A DNA stretch of 64,000 bases from Lineus longissimus (GCF_910592395.1 NC_088308.1:10681001-10745000), one strand, 5' to 3'. Positions 44,593 to 56,910 are shown, counted from the first letter of the stretch. Notes: generated by a model from the letters alone, not told the origin. Made by a program: numbers and translations.

Positions 44593-47500
44593 TTATGCGG
44601 AGTCCATTTCCAAGATCACACAGCACTTCTGAACACTGCGTTTCTTTTCACCAGATTTGGTGCTGACCTTTACGTTTCGGACAATATTGTCATCACCGGG
44701 GTATACTTCGATTATCTGAGCAACATCCCACTTTCCCCGTGGAATGTTCTGATCTGTCAAGAGAACCACGTCTCCAACCGCAAGTTGACGTTTAGCATTC
44801 TGCCATTTGGCACGGCGCATGAGAGTAGAGAGGTACTCCTTGACAAATCGCTTCCAAAACTTCTTGGCAAGAGCTTGCACAAACTCGAAGCGTTTGTGCA
44901 GATTTTTCGATTCTACAAACGGCCCTTGTGGAATTTCTGTTGAAGCTCGTCCTATCAGCAGATGGTTAGGAGTAAGAGGACGGAAATCATTGGCATCATC
45001 GCTTCCGTATCCAATGGGTCTTGAGTTAACCAGGCATTCCACTTCACTGAAAACAGTTGACATTTCATTCCATGTAAGCGTCTGATCACCCACAGTAATT
45101 CTAAGTGCGCTCTTGATCTGCTTGATTAAGCTCTCGTAAAAGCCACCTTGATGGGGACTCAAAGGCGTAATGAATCTCCAATTGATATCATGAAGAACTG
45201 CAAATTCTTCCAACTGCTTGCGTCCCTCTTTGGTAAGTTTCCTGAGTTCCTTCTCAGCTCCAATGAAGTTGGTGCCGTTATCCGATATTAATGTCTTTGG
45301 CCATCCGCGACGCGAAGCAAATCTGCGAACTGCTTGGAGGAACGATTGAGTCGACAAACTTTCCACTATTTCCAGATGAATAACGCGAGCAGTGGCGCAA
45401 GTGAATATCGCGCCCCACGCCTTCATTTTACTGTTGCGACCATATCTCAACATGAACGGGCCGAAGAGATCCACTCCAGTAGTTGTAAATGGCGGTGAGA
45501 ACAATCGGAGACGACTGGCAGGTAGATCACCCATTAGGGTGCTATGTGGTGGCTGTCTCAGCTTCCGGCAAATCACACAATTCCTCACGGTTTCTCTTGC
45601 GAGGTTACGACCTTTGAGAATCCAGTATTTGCTCCTACTCTCGCAGAGAGTACGCTCCGAACCGGGATGCATCAACCGACTGTGGACATCTTCCATCACC
45701 AATCTAGATATGTGCCCTGAGGCGGGAAGTAAAACAGGGTGGATCTGGTCATAAGGTAGGCTCGCTTTTCTAAGTCGACCGCCTACTCGGACTACTCCAT
45801 CTTTCACGAAGGGAGCAAGATCGAGACATCTTGCTTCCCAATTTCCCAGGTCTCTCTGAGCTTGAACAATCCAATAGTTCTCTGCTGCTCTAATCTCTTC
45901 TGGTACAAGTGTGCCCTCTCTTGACTCAGCTCGATCCTGTATCCTACACTTCAAGTTGTGGACAAACCGATGACAGAGTGCGGTTACTCTCAAAAGTTTT
46001 CCCCATGTCGAAAACTTCTGGCATTCAATCGGCGAGACAACTTTCATTGCTGTGCAGACTGGCTTTGGCTTCTTTCTTTCCTTGTCTTCTGGAGGTACTG
46101 AGATCTCTACCTTTGATGGCCAATCCTCCTTTAGATTCAGAAGAAAGGAAGGTCCACTCATCCAACGTCCGACCATTTCCGAAGCTTCCAGTCCACGAGA
46201 CAGGTCATCAGCCGGGTTTTGTTCTGTTGGGACGTGATTCCAAAGCTCTGGATCCCATGTCGATTGTATTTCGGCCACTAGTACTCCAACAAATGGCTTC
46301 AAATCGATGGAATTGGATTTAATCCAGTGAAGAACTATCTTCGAGTCTGACCAGAGGTGAACTTCTGGCTTTTCGCGAAGCTCCGTGTGAATCGTCTTTG
46401 CTAGACGAGAACTTACTAACGCCGCCATCAGTTCCAATCTTGGAATAGTGGTTTGACGCAGAGGGGTAACGCGTGCCTTTGCGGCGTAGAGGCGGACGCT
46501 TGTAGGACCAGTGAGAGTATTCCAACGCATGTATGCCACGGCACCATATGCTGTGAAGCTTGCATCTCCAAATACGTGCAACTCTGATGATCCACCAATT
46601 GCACCTTTCGGCTTTACGCATCTTGGTAGTTGTACTTTCTCAAGCTCCTTGAAGTCTTGGAACAGCTTTGTCCATAGTTCTGTGTAGTCCGGGGGTAGTT
46701 CATCATCCCATCCTAAGTTATCTAACCTCCAAATGGCTTGCATCGCAACTTTGGCTCTTATGGTTACAGGTGTTGCCAGCCCAAGGGGATCAAAGAGCAT
46801 GGACAACCTTGACAAAACTGATCGTTTCGTGAATGTCTGCATCTGCTTCTCTTTCACTTTGAACGTTATCACATCTGCCACTGGGTCCCATAAAACTCCA
46901 AGTGTCTTGACGTCCTCTCCACTGAGATTGATGTTTGGGGCAGACTGTTGGTCGTTACTCGTTGTCTTCTGAACAGATGACGGGGCAGAGCAGTACCATT
47001 CTTTCACCTTGAATTTCCCATCATTCAAGCTCTCGTCTATGTCCATCATTCGCGTGGTGGCATCTTCAGTGGATGGGCAGGAGTGAATCAGATCATCCAT
47101 GTATCGATCATTTCGCAGAATCCAGGCGGCCTCGGGATGAATGTCCTGGAACTTCTTTGCAATCTCAAGTATAACGAAGCTCGCCATATCAGGCGATGGC
47201 TTATCACCGAAAGTGACTCGAGTCATATGATAGACATCTGGCTCCCTCGTACTATCCAAGTTCCTCCACAGAAAGCGATGCACTTCTGTGTCCTCAGGTT
47301 TCAATTTGACTTGAAGGAACATTTTAGAAATGTCAACCACGATTGCGACAAGATCCTCGCGGAAACGAATTTGAACAGCCAGTAGATTCCCCATCAAATT
47401 TGGTCCTTTGAGGAGGAAAGAATTCAACGAAACACCTTTGAAGAGGCAGGCGGGATCGAAGACTACACGCAACGGGGTACAGTACTTATTTTCTCAGGTC

Positions 47501-48155
47501 TGTACATTCCATGATGAGGGAGGTAATAGATAGGTCCAGTAACTGGTTCATCTTCATCGACCTGGACGGCCCATCCATTCTCTAGGTATTGAGAAATGAC
47601 TTTGTCATACATGACAGCCTTCTCTGGAGTCTTGGCCAGACTTCTTTCCAATGAGGCGAGACGTTTTTCGGCTAGGACACGGTTATCTGGCAAGAGTGAA
47701 GGATCCTTCTTCCAAGGTAAACCAATGACATAGCGGTCACCATCTTTATGGCAAGAGCTAGCAAACATGTCCATGGCCTTCTTGTCCTCTCTAGACATCA
47801 TATCCTCCGGGCAATCACAATTTGGTGCTCTTACACCTATCGTCTCAAAGTTGTACAATCGACTCACATCAGGGTTCTCCTTCCTCACAAAACTGATGGA
47901 CGTAATGGAGTCGACAGATTTATCTGGGCCGATAACAAACCATCCTAGCATGGTCCTTTTTCCAACTGGCTCGAACGGTAATCCTTGTCTGATCTCCTGT
48001 TCTACGTGCAAATGGCTGTATTGTATTCCAAGGATGAGGTCAACTGGGCCTGCCTTGTGAGTGAACTTCAGATCCGAGAGATGACTGAACGAGGATAACC
48101 GTGGTCGGTCTAGCGGAGACGCGGTTGCGCAGTGGTAGAGAGTCGGACTCATCAT
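44593..48155 (-). CDS. BEL/Pao Pol: RT, RNase H, integrase (one frameshift)
   Basis: Two overlapping frames (48155-47463 and 47472-44593) shifted at a CCCC run near 47475; joining the conserved blocks restores STxPLRVVFDPACLF. RT: AIVVDISKMFLQVKL, TFGDKPSPDMASF and the catalytic DRYMDDLIHS. RNase H: LHVFGDASFTAYGAVAY. Integrase: zinc finger HSRLMHPG...CVICRKL, then the DDE core with TTGVDLFGPFML, TLISDNGTNFIGAE and GGFYESLIKQIK. The C-terminus has VGDVVLLTDQNIPRGKWDVA. All are standard BEL/Pao blocks in standard order. The stop is at 44593, shortly before the 3' LTR. The plus-strand ORFs over it are shadows. Confidence 0.93.
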
Positions 48156-48366
48156 CCGGAGGTCGTGGGTTCGATTCCCGGCTTAATCGTCACTTTGTTT
48201 CTCCTACTGATCGAGTTCAAGAATGAGCGCTTTGTAGCTGCTCCTTGCAACCCCAGATTGACTTCTGTGGAGACCAGGATGATGATAGTCCCAAAGCGCT
48301 TGAGAATACCCAGCTATTGAGTAATTCGAGCGCTATATAAGCGCCGACTATAATTTATTTGTTTTT
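48112..48366 (+). mobile_element. tRNA-derived SINE
   Basis: A-box region TTGCGCAGTGGTAGAGAGTC and B box GGTTCGATTCC about 35 bp later, the internal RNA polymerase III promoter. The body is followed by a tail AAAGCGCTTGAGAATACCC...GCGCTATATAAGCGCC, the L2-type tail common in animal SINEs. It interrupts the BEL Pol frame between TIVSI and SPLDRPRLSSF. No clear target duplication was found. Confidence 0.85.
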
Positions 48367-50297
48367 TATGCTGACAATCGTGCGATCTATCTCGTGAGCT
48401 TCTTTTTCATGCTCCTCACCTCCTGTCAATGGCGCAATCCAAAACTTTAGACGTCGGCTGTTGGTCTGGTTGAGCTGGTCTCCTCCTACAACATAAATCT
48501 CTAGTCCATCTTTCTTGCCCTGCAGTCCCAAAGCCTTTGCCAAGTCCTTCCGAATGATGGTGGTAGCTGCTCCACTGTCAATGAGAACATTACCTTCTCG
48601 GATTCTACCATCCTCTGATCGGAACTTGACGCGCACAACTGGTAAGATCCCATCTCGATCTAGGGTTGAAACTGCACCACTGGTAGGGGGATTTGTATGG
48701 ATGAGAGGGTGGTGAGTCTTACTGCAGTTGTTCTTTCCACACTTCTTCTTGGAATTACATTCTCCAAATCGATGACCGCGATTAAGACAACCAAAACACA
48801 GACGTTGGTGCTTGACTATTTTCAACCGATCGGCGACAGAGGAATCTGAGAACGTAGGACATTCTGATACGCGATGGTCAGATTCGCAAACATAGCATTT
48901 TCGCGGTTTCTTAGGCCCGGAGAACTGAGCGGAATGAACACCTTTGCGGTACACTTTGGTAACTTTACCATCCGATTTGTCACAAGCAAGGTCGCCGAAA
49001 TCCGGGTCGAAATCGCACGAAATCGCTGATATGCGCAAGATTTGGCAAGGTATCACGCTCGCGTAGTATCGCTGCGGTGGTTTGTTTTCCATTTATGGAT
49101 CATGTGGTCTGGTAGGCGCCTAACTATCTGACGGAGGCTTTCGGAAGCATTTACATCGGCGAGATAATTTATGCGGTTGAGCGTAGCTAAGCAGTTTACA
49201 ATGTCAAGCAAAAAGTCGCGAATAGCTTTACCATCAAGAACTTTGGGCCCCTTTACAAGCCTGTCAATGCAACCACGGGCAATTATACTCTTGGAGCCAA
49301 ATTGCTCTTTTAACATCTTTAAGGCTGTATGGTACATCATACCACTTGTGCCTAGCCCTACAATAGCTCGTTCAGCTTCATCAGTTAAATGCATTCTAAG
49401 CTGCATCATACGAGAATCGTCAGTGAGATGCCTTTTATCATGAATATGGATCTTGAGCGAGTCAATGAAATCGACATAGTTCAGTGAGTTACCATTAAAC
49501 TTGCTAAGCTGAAGAGTGGGTACATCTCTACTTGCTTCTAATCTATACAGGGCATCAGCGACAGACACTTCTCTTGAACTGATAGGAAAGCTAGTTTCCT
49601 GAAACTCGATCAATTGATCAACCCATGAATCAAATGCATGGTGTGGGCCTGACATAGAAATATTGGGCCTACTAGTAGTGACACCAGTGCTAGAATCAAA
49701 GTTTACAACATTCACACTGACATTTGATATGTTTGAATCAACATTTTCAAGACTTGTACTTGTAGAACTTGCATCACTAACCACATCACTGCCCTGGACA
49801 ATCGGGCTATCACGACTTGCATCTTGGACCGCGACTTTTGCAGTCTGGCCACCGGTATTGGTCTCTGCTGACCGTTCCTCTGTCACTGGCTGTGTGACCT
49901 GGTGATCGCTGGGTGATGAACAGACATAGTTTTCAGTCTTTTCTACAAAGCCATAAAACGAATCCGTTATCTGTTCTTCCCAGTCACTCAATCTATCCTC
50001 GTCGACTCCGGGATAGGAAAACATATCTGCATTCACAGAGCAGACCTCGGTAAAATCCTGCTTCAGGACAACCATCTCTTTTTCTAATCTTGACTTAGAA
50101 ATATCATTACCTGCCATCTTTCCAGACAGCCTGTTTATAGTTCTCGTGACCTTACCGCGCAAGACCTTACGTCTGGCCTTAAGATCCTCGAGGGTAGCTC
50201 TGGGAGCTCTCTTGGCGCATGCTTCGCCTCCTGTGGCACATTCATTGCCCTCATTGCTCTCTGGACGAGCCACCTCATCAAAACCGTCGACACCCAT
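48367..50297 (-). CDS. BEL/Pao Gag and protease (frameshifted)
   Basis: ATG at 50297 (MGVDGFDEVARPESNEGNEC), 28 bp inside the 5' LTR. A helical part (KARRKVLRGKVTRTINRL) and a capsid-like segment (LPTLQLSKFNGNSLNYVDF as VPTLQLSKFNGN, then MLKEQFGSKSIIARGCIDRL) are followed by two frame slips near 49090-49000; the expected ILRERDTLPNLAHISDFV is in the third frame. Then come the knuckles CYVCESDHRVSEC, CFGCLNRGHRFGEC and a His/Cys cluster, and the aspartic protease active site VLIDSGAATTIIRKDLA. The protein is cut by the SINE at 48366. Confidence 0.85.
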
Positions 50298-50324
50298 TGT
50301 TGCATACACCTTCCTTCAGAACTT

Positions 50325-50748
50325 TGTGGCGAATGGGATTTGATGGACGAAACAGAGTTGTCGTTCTTCTAATGCGTGTTTATTAACAGTGCATTGCATT
50401 CTGAAATGTGCAGAACAGTCAGTCAATAAAATGATATGAATCTTACATAATATATAAAAGGCAATGAATAGAAATTAATTTACATACAATCTGATCTATT
50501 CATATTCTGATATTTAAGATAAACGTACCTGAAGGTTTACGACTTATATTGTTTCGGAACTTTGAAAATGGAAAATACAAATGTGCGGTGTTCTCTGATG
50601 ACGGATGAATTGAAATTAAAACGTGCCGCTGCTGCGGATGACGCGCACTGTTGAGGAAAGCGTCATCGATGACGCGCGCTGCTGAGGATGCGGAGGAGCA
50701 ATATGATGGCGCGTTAATTACATGTATGGCGCGAAACAGTTCAGAACA
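50325..50748 (-). repeat. BEL 5' LTR
   Basis: 424 bp; differs from the other LTR by a 6-bp indel near 50504 and a few substitutions. Carries the element promoter and starts, on minus, TGTTCTGAACTGTTTCGCGC. Confidence 0.92.
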
Positions 50749-50854
50749 CATATATTGTCGTGTTTTCAGCTTTTTGTTAATAACTCAAATAGACGTTTGG
50801 TGTCGCTTTTCCGCAAAAATGGAAGTTCCCCAAATAGACGTTGTGTGGCGCTGG
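50749..50854 (+). repeat. AATAGACGTTTGGTGGCGC module repeat, right half
   Basis: Continues the repeat interrupted by BEL: CATATATTGTCGTGTT, then two more CAAATAGACGTT modules. The block TTCCGCAAAAATGGAAGTTC (from 50809) is a direct repeat of TTCCGCATAAATAGAGGTTG (from 43939). Confidence 0.8.
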
Positions 50855-52529
50855 CGTGCGGCAATTCTGGAGCAAGTTTGGAATTGGTTTATCTGCCACG
50901 ACAATATTATTATTCACAATGTGATCTTATTTCTGTTCCTGAAAAGTTGTTTTCAGTGTATTTTCTCCTTGAAATCGATCACTTCAGGTACTATTACTGT
51001 GCATACCTAGCTAAATTAGTGTCTAGTTTCGTCTCTGATGACATTTATTTCGTAAAAATCGCTGTTTTTTTCTAAAAAGGTGTTTTTGTGGTCATTTTGG
51101 CTGTTTATTTCGAGGGTGCGGTAGGAGGTCATCGTTCACTCGATAACTCTTTTTAAAATGAAATAAAAGCGTTTTAAGATACATGATATGAATTGATATT
51201 AATATTCGTTAAGTGGGATTGTCGGTGGACGTTCATTGTTGAACAGTTGTGCTGGAATTACGAAAATATATCGATATCGTTGAGAGTTCATTCATTAGGG
51301 GCCTGCTCTCAATTTTCCTTACAACGCCTCTAGCACTGGGCAATTGCCACCATCTTGAAAAGCAGTGCCGCGGATGGCTATCGCATCGCCACTACGCATG
51401 AGAACACGATGGCTGCCCTGCGCTGCATTGATAGTTCGTAATAAATTCACATAAAAACACACCAGAAGATCTCCGATTTTATTTACAAAGATCATATTTT
51501 GTTATTTATTGATAAAACTAGCCATTTCACCACAGCAGGTGACACATATTAGGCCTGAATAAGACTTTAGAATTTGAAGTGGTGGTGACGATGCCGATAT
51601 CCAAGATGGCGGAATTATACCAGTGGTCAAATCTCATCTATTTTGGGTATTTGCATCATTATTTCTTTTTGTGATTGGTGATTTGTAAAATTGAGAATGA
51701 TTGAAAAATCAGTATTTTTTCACCCAAAGGCATGAGGGAACATTTGATAAGTTTATTGTGATTTAATTGGTAATTTGGTCGACATTTTGACAATTATATT
51801 CAGCAATATTTCGATAAATGCGGACCTGCTTCTTCCTCTTTTCGTAGTGTTTCGATAACTCAGGTCAGTTTCACGGCAAAAATAAGTGGTAGTTTTGAAT
51901 TTCGAATGTGCATTTATTGATGTAACGATAAAGTACATTTCGGAGAATAATTAGTGAAAGTTTCAGTAGGTGTCGATTTTTGTAAAGTAGTGTATAGGCG
52001 ATGGATTGGCTCAGCCATGTGCTCGTCGTGTCAGCGGGGCGCAAGCCGTCATGGGGGATGTACACTACAATGCACGTGATTGATGGTTGAACATTCACTC
52101 TCCTCTCGTTGACAGTGTATTATTGAAATATTTGATTGTGATGATGGTGTATTGTACTAGGCCTTGCATGCTCCCAACGTGTGGCATATTTCACATTGAT
52201 ACTACCAGTATCAATTACAAAAAAATAGATTGTGAGTAACAATAGGCCTACAATCAATGCTACATGTCATGAGGGTGGGAACGGGGAAGGGGGGGGTAAC
52301 TGTCTCGACGTCCCGTTAGGAAAAAAGGCTAATCCCGTTTCCCAATACGCAATTTTAGCCGAATCGTGACGCAAAACACGGCTTGTCTCGAATCCCGCTA
52401 AAATAAGGGTGTCTATCCCGAATCCCGACAGTTATTTTCGGCCCATCCCAGTGTCCCGAAAATACCCGTTCTCCCCCTCATACATAGTAGACCATATTGT
52501 CACATTGATGTTTTCTTTCATTACAGTTA
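50855..52529. other. no gene recognised
   Basis: AT-rich intronic sequence. A local poly-G/C-rich patch with repeated AATCCCG words lies at about 52275-52470. Short ORFs have no recognisable domain. Confidence 0.45.
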
Positions 52530-54347
52530 GACTTCGAGATCTACATTTTCGACAAAGGCCTGGTGTAACATTATTACGTACTTGATGAAGGTAATATTAA
52601 CTTCTTCAAATTTGAAGCATGACGTTAATGGAGTACCAGCACAACTTCATTGACTGCTACGTGGCGCTGGTGGAAACTAAGGTATTGCATCGCTCATATC
52701 ACTTGAAAAAAACATTTACCCTAGTTACGACCAAAGCTGCTTAGCAGAGGGCGATACCTCATCAGGAGCGCCACAATCATATCATTGGTGTGAAAGCATT
52801 TGTATGAAGTTTTTCAGTTCTCAATGTGTTCGAAACCTTAATTGTGAATTTGTGCACTTCGAATTCAAATTTACGTCACTACGTTAGTTTGACATCCATT
52901 GATGTCACGGTAATTTCACTGTTATGCTGTGCTGCTTTCAGGTTTAATGACACGAATGAGTACAAGTACATTACATTTTTCGACGAAGGCCTTCTGTAAT
53001 TTCATACGCTTCTTACGGTTAGTATTGATTCATAATTTCTAGTAAAAAAGTTAATTTTGAAAGTGAAAAATATGTTACAATACAATAGACCTGCAAATAC
53101 CATATACGCAAGTTTTGAACAAATATCACACATATTCCCCAGTTGACTTGTGATGATATTGATAATGGTGGTGGTGGTGTTATCATGTACATGGCTTCTA
53201 ACGTAGTAAGTGTTTTCTTTTCAGCAACATTCAATAGATTTATTTACTGTATTATCATTTCGACCAAGGCGAATTCGACACTTCAATTACACAAGGTTAG
53301 TAACTTTTGTTCACAAAATCCAAATGGAGGCAAATACAGAACAATCAAACTTAGTCATTCCAGTCAGTTACTGAAGCACAGTGAAAACTGTCGGGAGCAG
53401 TGCAACTGATGGCATGTCAAACTTCCAGTGACTGTCCCTGTCCATATATTTCAAGACAGTACAAATCTTGTAATCATTTTGTTTATGCAATGTACGTTAT
53501 TATGTATCATTTCAGCACAATCAAACTTAGTCATTCCAGTCAGTTACTGAAGCACAGCGAAAACTGTCTGAATTAGTGCTGCTGATGGCATGTAATTACT
53601 CTACTACCACTACCAGTGACAGTCAATGTCCATATATTTTCAAGTGTGCGAAATTAGTACTCGTCTACTTCTTAGTGTTATTTGAATGCAATGTATGTTA
53701 TAAAAATATTTTTTCAACACTATATCAACATTCTCATTCCTGTCAGTTTCTGAAAATCAGCTAAAGCAATCGCTACCAATGCAGCTGATAACAGCAATTC
53801 TTTTTGTTCCCAATGCCCATCCATGACAATATATTTCACGCATGTGACAATCATGGTATCATCCTGTTTTTTGTGTTCTATTCATGCAATAAATAAATTC
53901 AGTATTTTCAAATAATTGGTGCTACAAAACTATTCTCATTATAGATTATTCATATTTTATAAAATGCTGTCATGTCAAATTTTGTGTCCTATAAATCATT
54001 ATGAAGTCGGCATTTTATGCAATGTATGTTATAAAAATATTTTTTCAACACTATATCAACATTCTCATTCCTGTCAGTTTCTGAAAATCAGCTAAAGCAA
54101 TCGCTACCAATGCAGCTGATAACAGCAATTCTTTTTGTTCCCAATGCCCATCCATGACAATATATTTCACGCATGTGACAATCATGGTATCATCCTGTTT
54201 TTTGTGTTCTATTCATGCAATAAATAAATTCAGTATTTTCAAATCATTGGTGCTACAAAACTATTCTCATTATAGATTATTCATATTTTATAAAATGCTG
54301 TCATGTCAAATTTTGTGTCCTATAAATCATTATGAAGTCGGCATTTT
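52530..54347. repeat. ancient tandem array ending in a recent 330-bp duplication
   Basis: Related blocks recur: TACATTTTTCGACRAAGGCCT at about 52540 and 52975; AATCAAACTTAGTCATTCCA at 53343 and 53519 (176 bp apart); and a 330-bp unit at 53688-54017 repeated at 54018-54347 with only one difference seen. Contains no supported gene. Confidence 0.8.
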
Positions 54348-54408
54348 ATATACAACTTTTGTACTCCTAAATAAACATACAAATCTTGTTTTATGTAAAC
54401 TTTGTACA

Positions 54409-54598
54409 TGTGACCCGTCACAGCAAAACCAGGCGCATGTCGCTCTGAGCTTGGCAGGTTGAGACGGACTGTTTGTTCATTTATCTATTGTCTGCCTTTT
54501 GTAAAATATGAGCACATCAATTTCTTCCATTATCTCCTGGTGTCATTTAGGCTCATCTTCTGTGCGACATGTACCTGGTTTTGCTGTGACGGGTCACA
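54409..54598. mobile_element. 190-bp MITE with palindromic TIR tips, copy 1
   Basis: TIR TGTGACCCGTCACAGCAAAA continuing CCAG, inverted at the right end. The tip itself is palindromic (TGTGAC-CC-GTCACA). The interior matches copy 2 (63057-63225) in reverse orientation. No certain target duplication. Confidence 0.85.
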
Positions 54599-55231
54599 TA
54601 TTCTATAGATATACAACACTCTAATGTCACAATGCCTCTCTCACTCGCTTTTATAGAGCAAGATGTATGAATAAACATGACACACCAACTATGTACAAAA
54701 TTGGTAACAAACTGCACCATTTGTCAGTACACCACATGAAATACAGAGATATGTCTTAATTCTAATCTTTCATTAGCGACACCATTTCTTACCCGAGTGC
54801 CTCCTTCATTCATACATCTTGTACTTTAACTCGAGATACCCATCTTTGAATATTTTTAGTATACCAAGTACTACAATGTCAATGTATTGAAGTCATGTTC
54901 TTGTAGTGTTATTGGCTTTCTATTATCTTGTCAAAATACCACTTGGTTCTCGCAAAATCTCAATAAAAACAAATGCTATTGCATGTATTGCATATTCTAA
55001 CAGCTATCCACTGTATCGATTTATCCATCATCTGTACTATTTGTCACAAAAATGTTATATTATGTAAATCATATTTCATTACATAATGCACACTGCCAAG
55101 TACTGCTGAACCATTTATATGTCATTTAAATAAATAATTTTCAACTTTTTAAAACCGTCTTATAGTACTGTTCTTGTCACTTAGCTGAACCTATTGCTCT
55201 ATAGCATGAAATTTCCAGAAATGCCCCAGGG

Positions 55232-55870
55232 ACTGAAAAGTGCTGTTTTAACAGAGAGGTGTCCTAAACTGAGAAGTCGAGTTGAATGGAAACAACCAAT
55301 TTGGAACCAAAAACTACTGTCCTTATTAAAGAGGTTGTCCTCAATAGGAAGGTGTCCACAAAAAGTAGGTCCACTGTATATGAAAGTACAAACCCTGGTA
55401 CATGTAGTGACATCATCTACTCCTCGATGTGGACACCTGCAAATGCAGCGACAATGTCACATCAGTTATTTAATTCATCGTCCTTTGTGCAGATGGCACC
55501 ACCCATCAAGCATGTTGGTGACGAATAGTGTCGCAGCATTTCGTCACCGAGCTTACACGAAAATGCACTGTCATTCATTCAGCCATAAGTGTAAGACTGT
55601 AGGGTTGTTTCTAACCAAAACATGTTCGAAATGTGTCAAGCATTCGGAACACCCAAAGACTGATTAGAGAAGTCAAAATTGAATGGAAACAACCAATTTG
55701 GGACCAAAACTAGTGTCCTTATTGGAAAGGTTGTCTTTAATAGAGAGGTGTCTACTAACGGAGGTTCCACTGTATATAATGTAGGAACCCTGGTTGTGAC
55801 ATTGTCCACTCCTCCAGCTGCACACCACCAAATCCACAACAATGTCACACCAGTTATTTAGTTCATCATG
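55232..55870 (+). repeat. GAGAGGTGTCC-type repeat, copies 2 and 3 in tandem
   Basis: Two copies about 420 bp apart (55232 and 55655): TGGAAACAACCAATTTGG, CCTTATT..AGAGGTTGTC, AGGTGTCC, TCCACTGTAT, then ACCCTGG and AATGTCACAYCAGTTATTTA. Related to 10740-10905. The 157-codon ORF at 55194 is a repeat shadow. Confidence 0.65.
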
Positions 55871-56297
55871 CTTATGGTCATTGTACTTTCATCTTATGTA
55901 AAATGTAACTTTTTACACGGTTTCAATAAACGATTTGTAATTTGTAAATTATAAATTTCACTAATAATTTGACGCCGCCAATTCCACTGGTCTTCGAAAT
56001 ACGTAAGCTACACTGTTGACGACTATGACACTCCTCACAAACCACATTGTGAATCAGACGCCGATAGGCTTGTTGTCATTGCTCTAAGCAGTGCACATGG
56101 CTATTTGCGCGCGTATCTAAGGAAAATCGAGACTTAATACCATTTCATTTTAATTGTAATTGGATTGTCAGTGTATTTAGCTATGGCAGAAGAAGAGAGA
56201 AACAAGTACATCAAATGTACATGCAATACATGCAATAGCGCCGCCGCTTACCGCAATGATAATGTCAATATCGCTGTCTCCGTCATTAAAATTGATT

Positions 56298-56550
56298 CCA
56301 GCGCCACACAACGTCTATTTGGGAACTTCCATTTTTGCGGAAACGCGCCACCAAACGTCTATTAATTTGAATTATACACAAAAATCAGAAAACACGACAA
56401 TATATGTTTATTTGAGATACGAGCGCCACCAAACGTCTATTTGAGTGTATGTCTATTTGAAAAGCGCCACCAAACGTCTATTTGAGTCATAACACGACAT
56501 AAAATGTCTATTTGAGACAACCTCTGTTTATGCGGAAATAACCGCCCATA
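56298..56550 (-). repeat. AATAGACGTTTGGTGGCGC module repeat, inverted intact copy
   Basis: Reverse-complement copy of 43926-44117 plus 50749-50854 without the BEL. It shows the unoccupied target ACATATATTGTCG. It ends 24 bp before the integrase-like exon at 56575. Confidence 0.85.
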
Positions 56551-56574
56551 CAATATCTTTCTTGCTGCTTTCAG

Positions 56575-56910
56575 AAAGAACTGGATGAAGTTCGCCATCT
56601 GTGGAATGTACATAGAATCCGACGCTACAGGAACATGACTGTTCACCATGGTAAACCATTTATCCTCCATTCACTCCCAGAGAGAGTAGGTTGCGGGGAC
56701 TATTTGTGTGCGATTGAAGATGCCGAGAAGATTCGACTCTGCAGAGAGGAGTGTATCTTCAAATCAGACTTTCCATGTGACGAAGACATGTTCGAACTGT
56801 GCAGCATTCTTATGGCTGAGAATGGACTTGTACGCCCTAATGACGCAGACGAAGCACTCCACCTTTACGTCAACCTGAGGAACGAACTTGTTACCACATA
56901 CATGCTGTAG
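56575..56910 (+). CDS. integrase-core-type protein, last exon
   Basis: Acceptor TTTCTTGCTGCTTTCAG at 56558-56574, open to TAG at 56908-56910 (111 codons). Starts KELDEVRHLWNVHRIRRYRN, then KPFILHSLPERVGCGDYLCA, CREECIFKSDFPCDEDMFEL, CSILMAENGLVRPNDADEAL and HLYVNLRNELVTTYML. This is the C-terminal module of a family of proteins with an rve-type integrase core known from fish, cnidarians and other invertebrates: W-N-x-H-x-I-R, a Pro-rich link, then C-x-x-E-C and an acidic-helical end. Whether the family is domesticated or a mobile element gene is unknown to me. It splices in phase 0 with 43507-43602. The gene is antisense to TRPM inside its intron. Confidence 0.78.
   Translation, partial: KELDEVRHLWNVHRIRRYRNMTVHHGKPFILHSLPERVGCGDYLCAIEDAEKIRLCREECIFKSDFPCDEDMFELCSILMAENGLVRPNDADEALHLYVNLRNELVTTYML

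Larger units (their letters stand above)
44118..50748 (-). mobile_element. BEL/Pao LTR retrotransposon
   Basis: 6.63 kb on the minus strand. LTRs 44118-44547 and 50325-50748 (430 and 424 bp, about 98 percent identical by eye, TG..CA ends) and a 5-bp target duplication CATAT on both sides. The homologous unoccupied sequence at 56298-56550 has a single CATAT, confirming the insertion. Inside are gag with zinc knuckles, an aspartic protease, RT with YMDD, RNase H and integrase. Similar LTRs imply a young insertion, yet gag and pol contain about three frameshifts, which may partly be assembly errors. A SINE sits at 48112-48366. Confidence 0.95.

Noticed and set aside
45392-46322. plus-strand ORFs of 120-137 codons
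   Set aside because: Antisense shadows of the BEL Pol gene.
48123-48190. a genuine tRNA gene
   Set aside because: A and B boxes are present, but the acceptor stem does not pair and a SINE body and tail follow; it is a SINE head.
52620-52684. short exon-like ORF (MTLMEYQHNFIDCYVALVET) with a GT after it
   Set aside because: Weak acceptor, no recognisable family and no partner exon in phase.
55194-55667. 157-codon ORF
   Set aside because: Runs through a tandemly duplicated interspersed repeat; no domain, and the second copy does not keep the frame.
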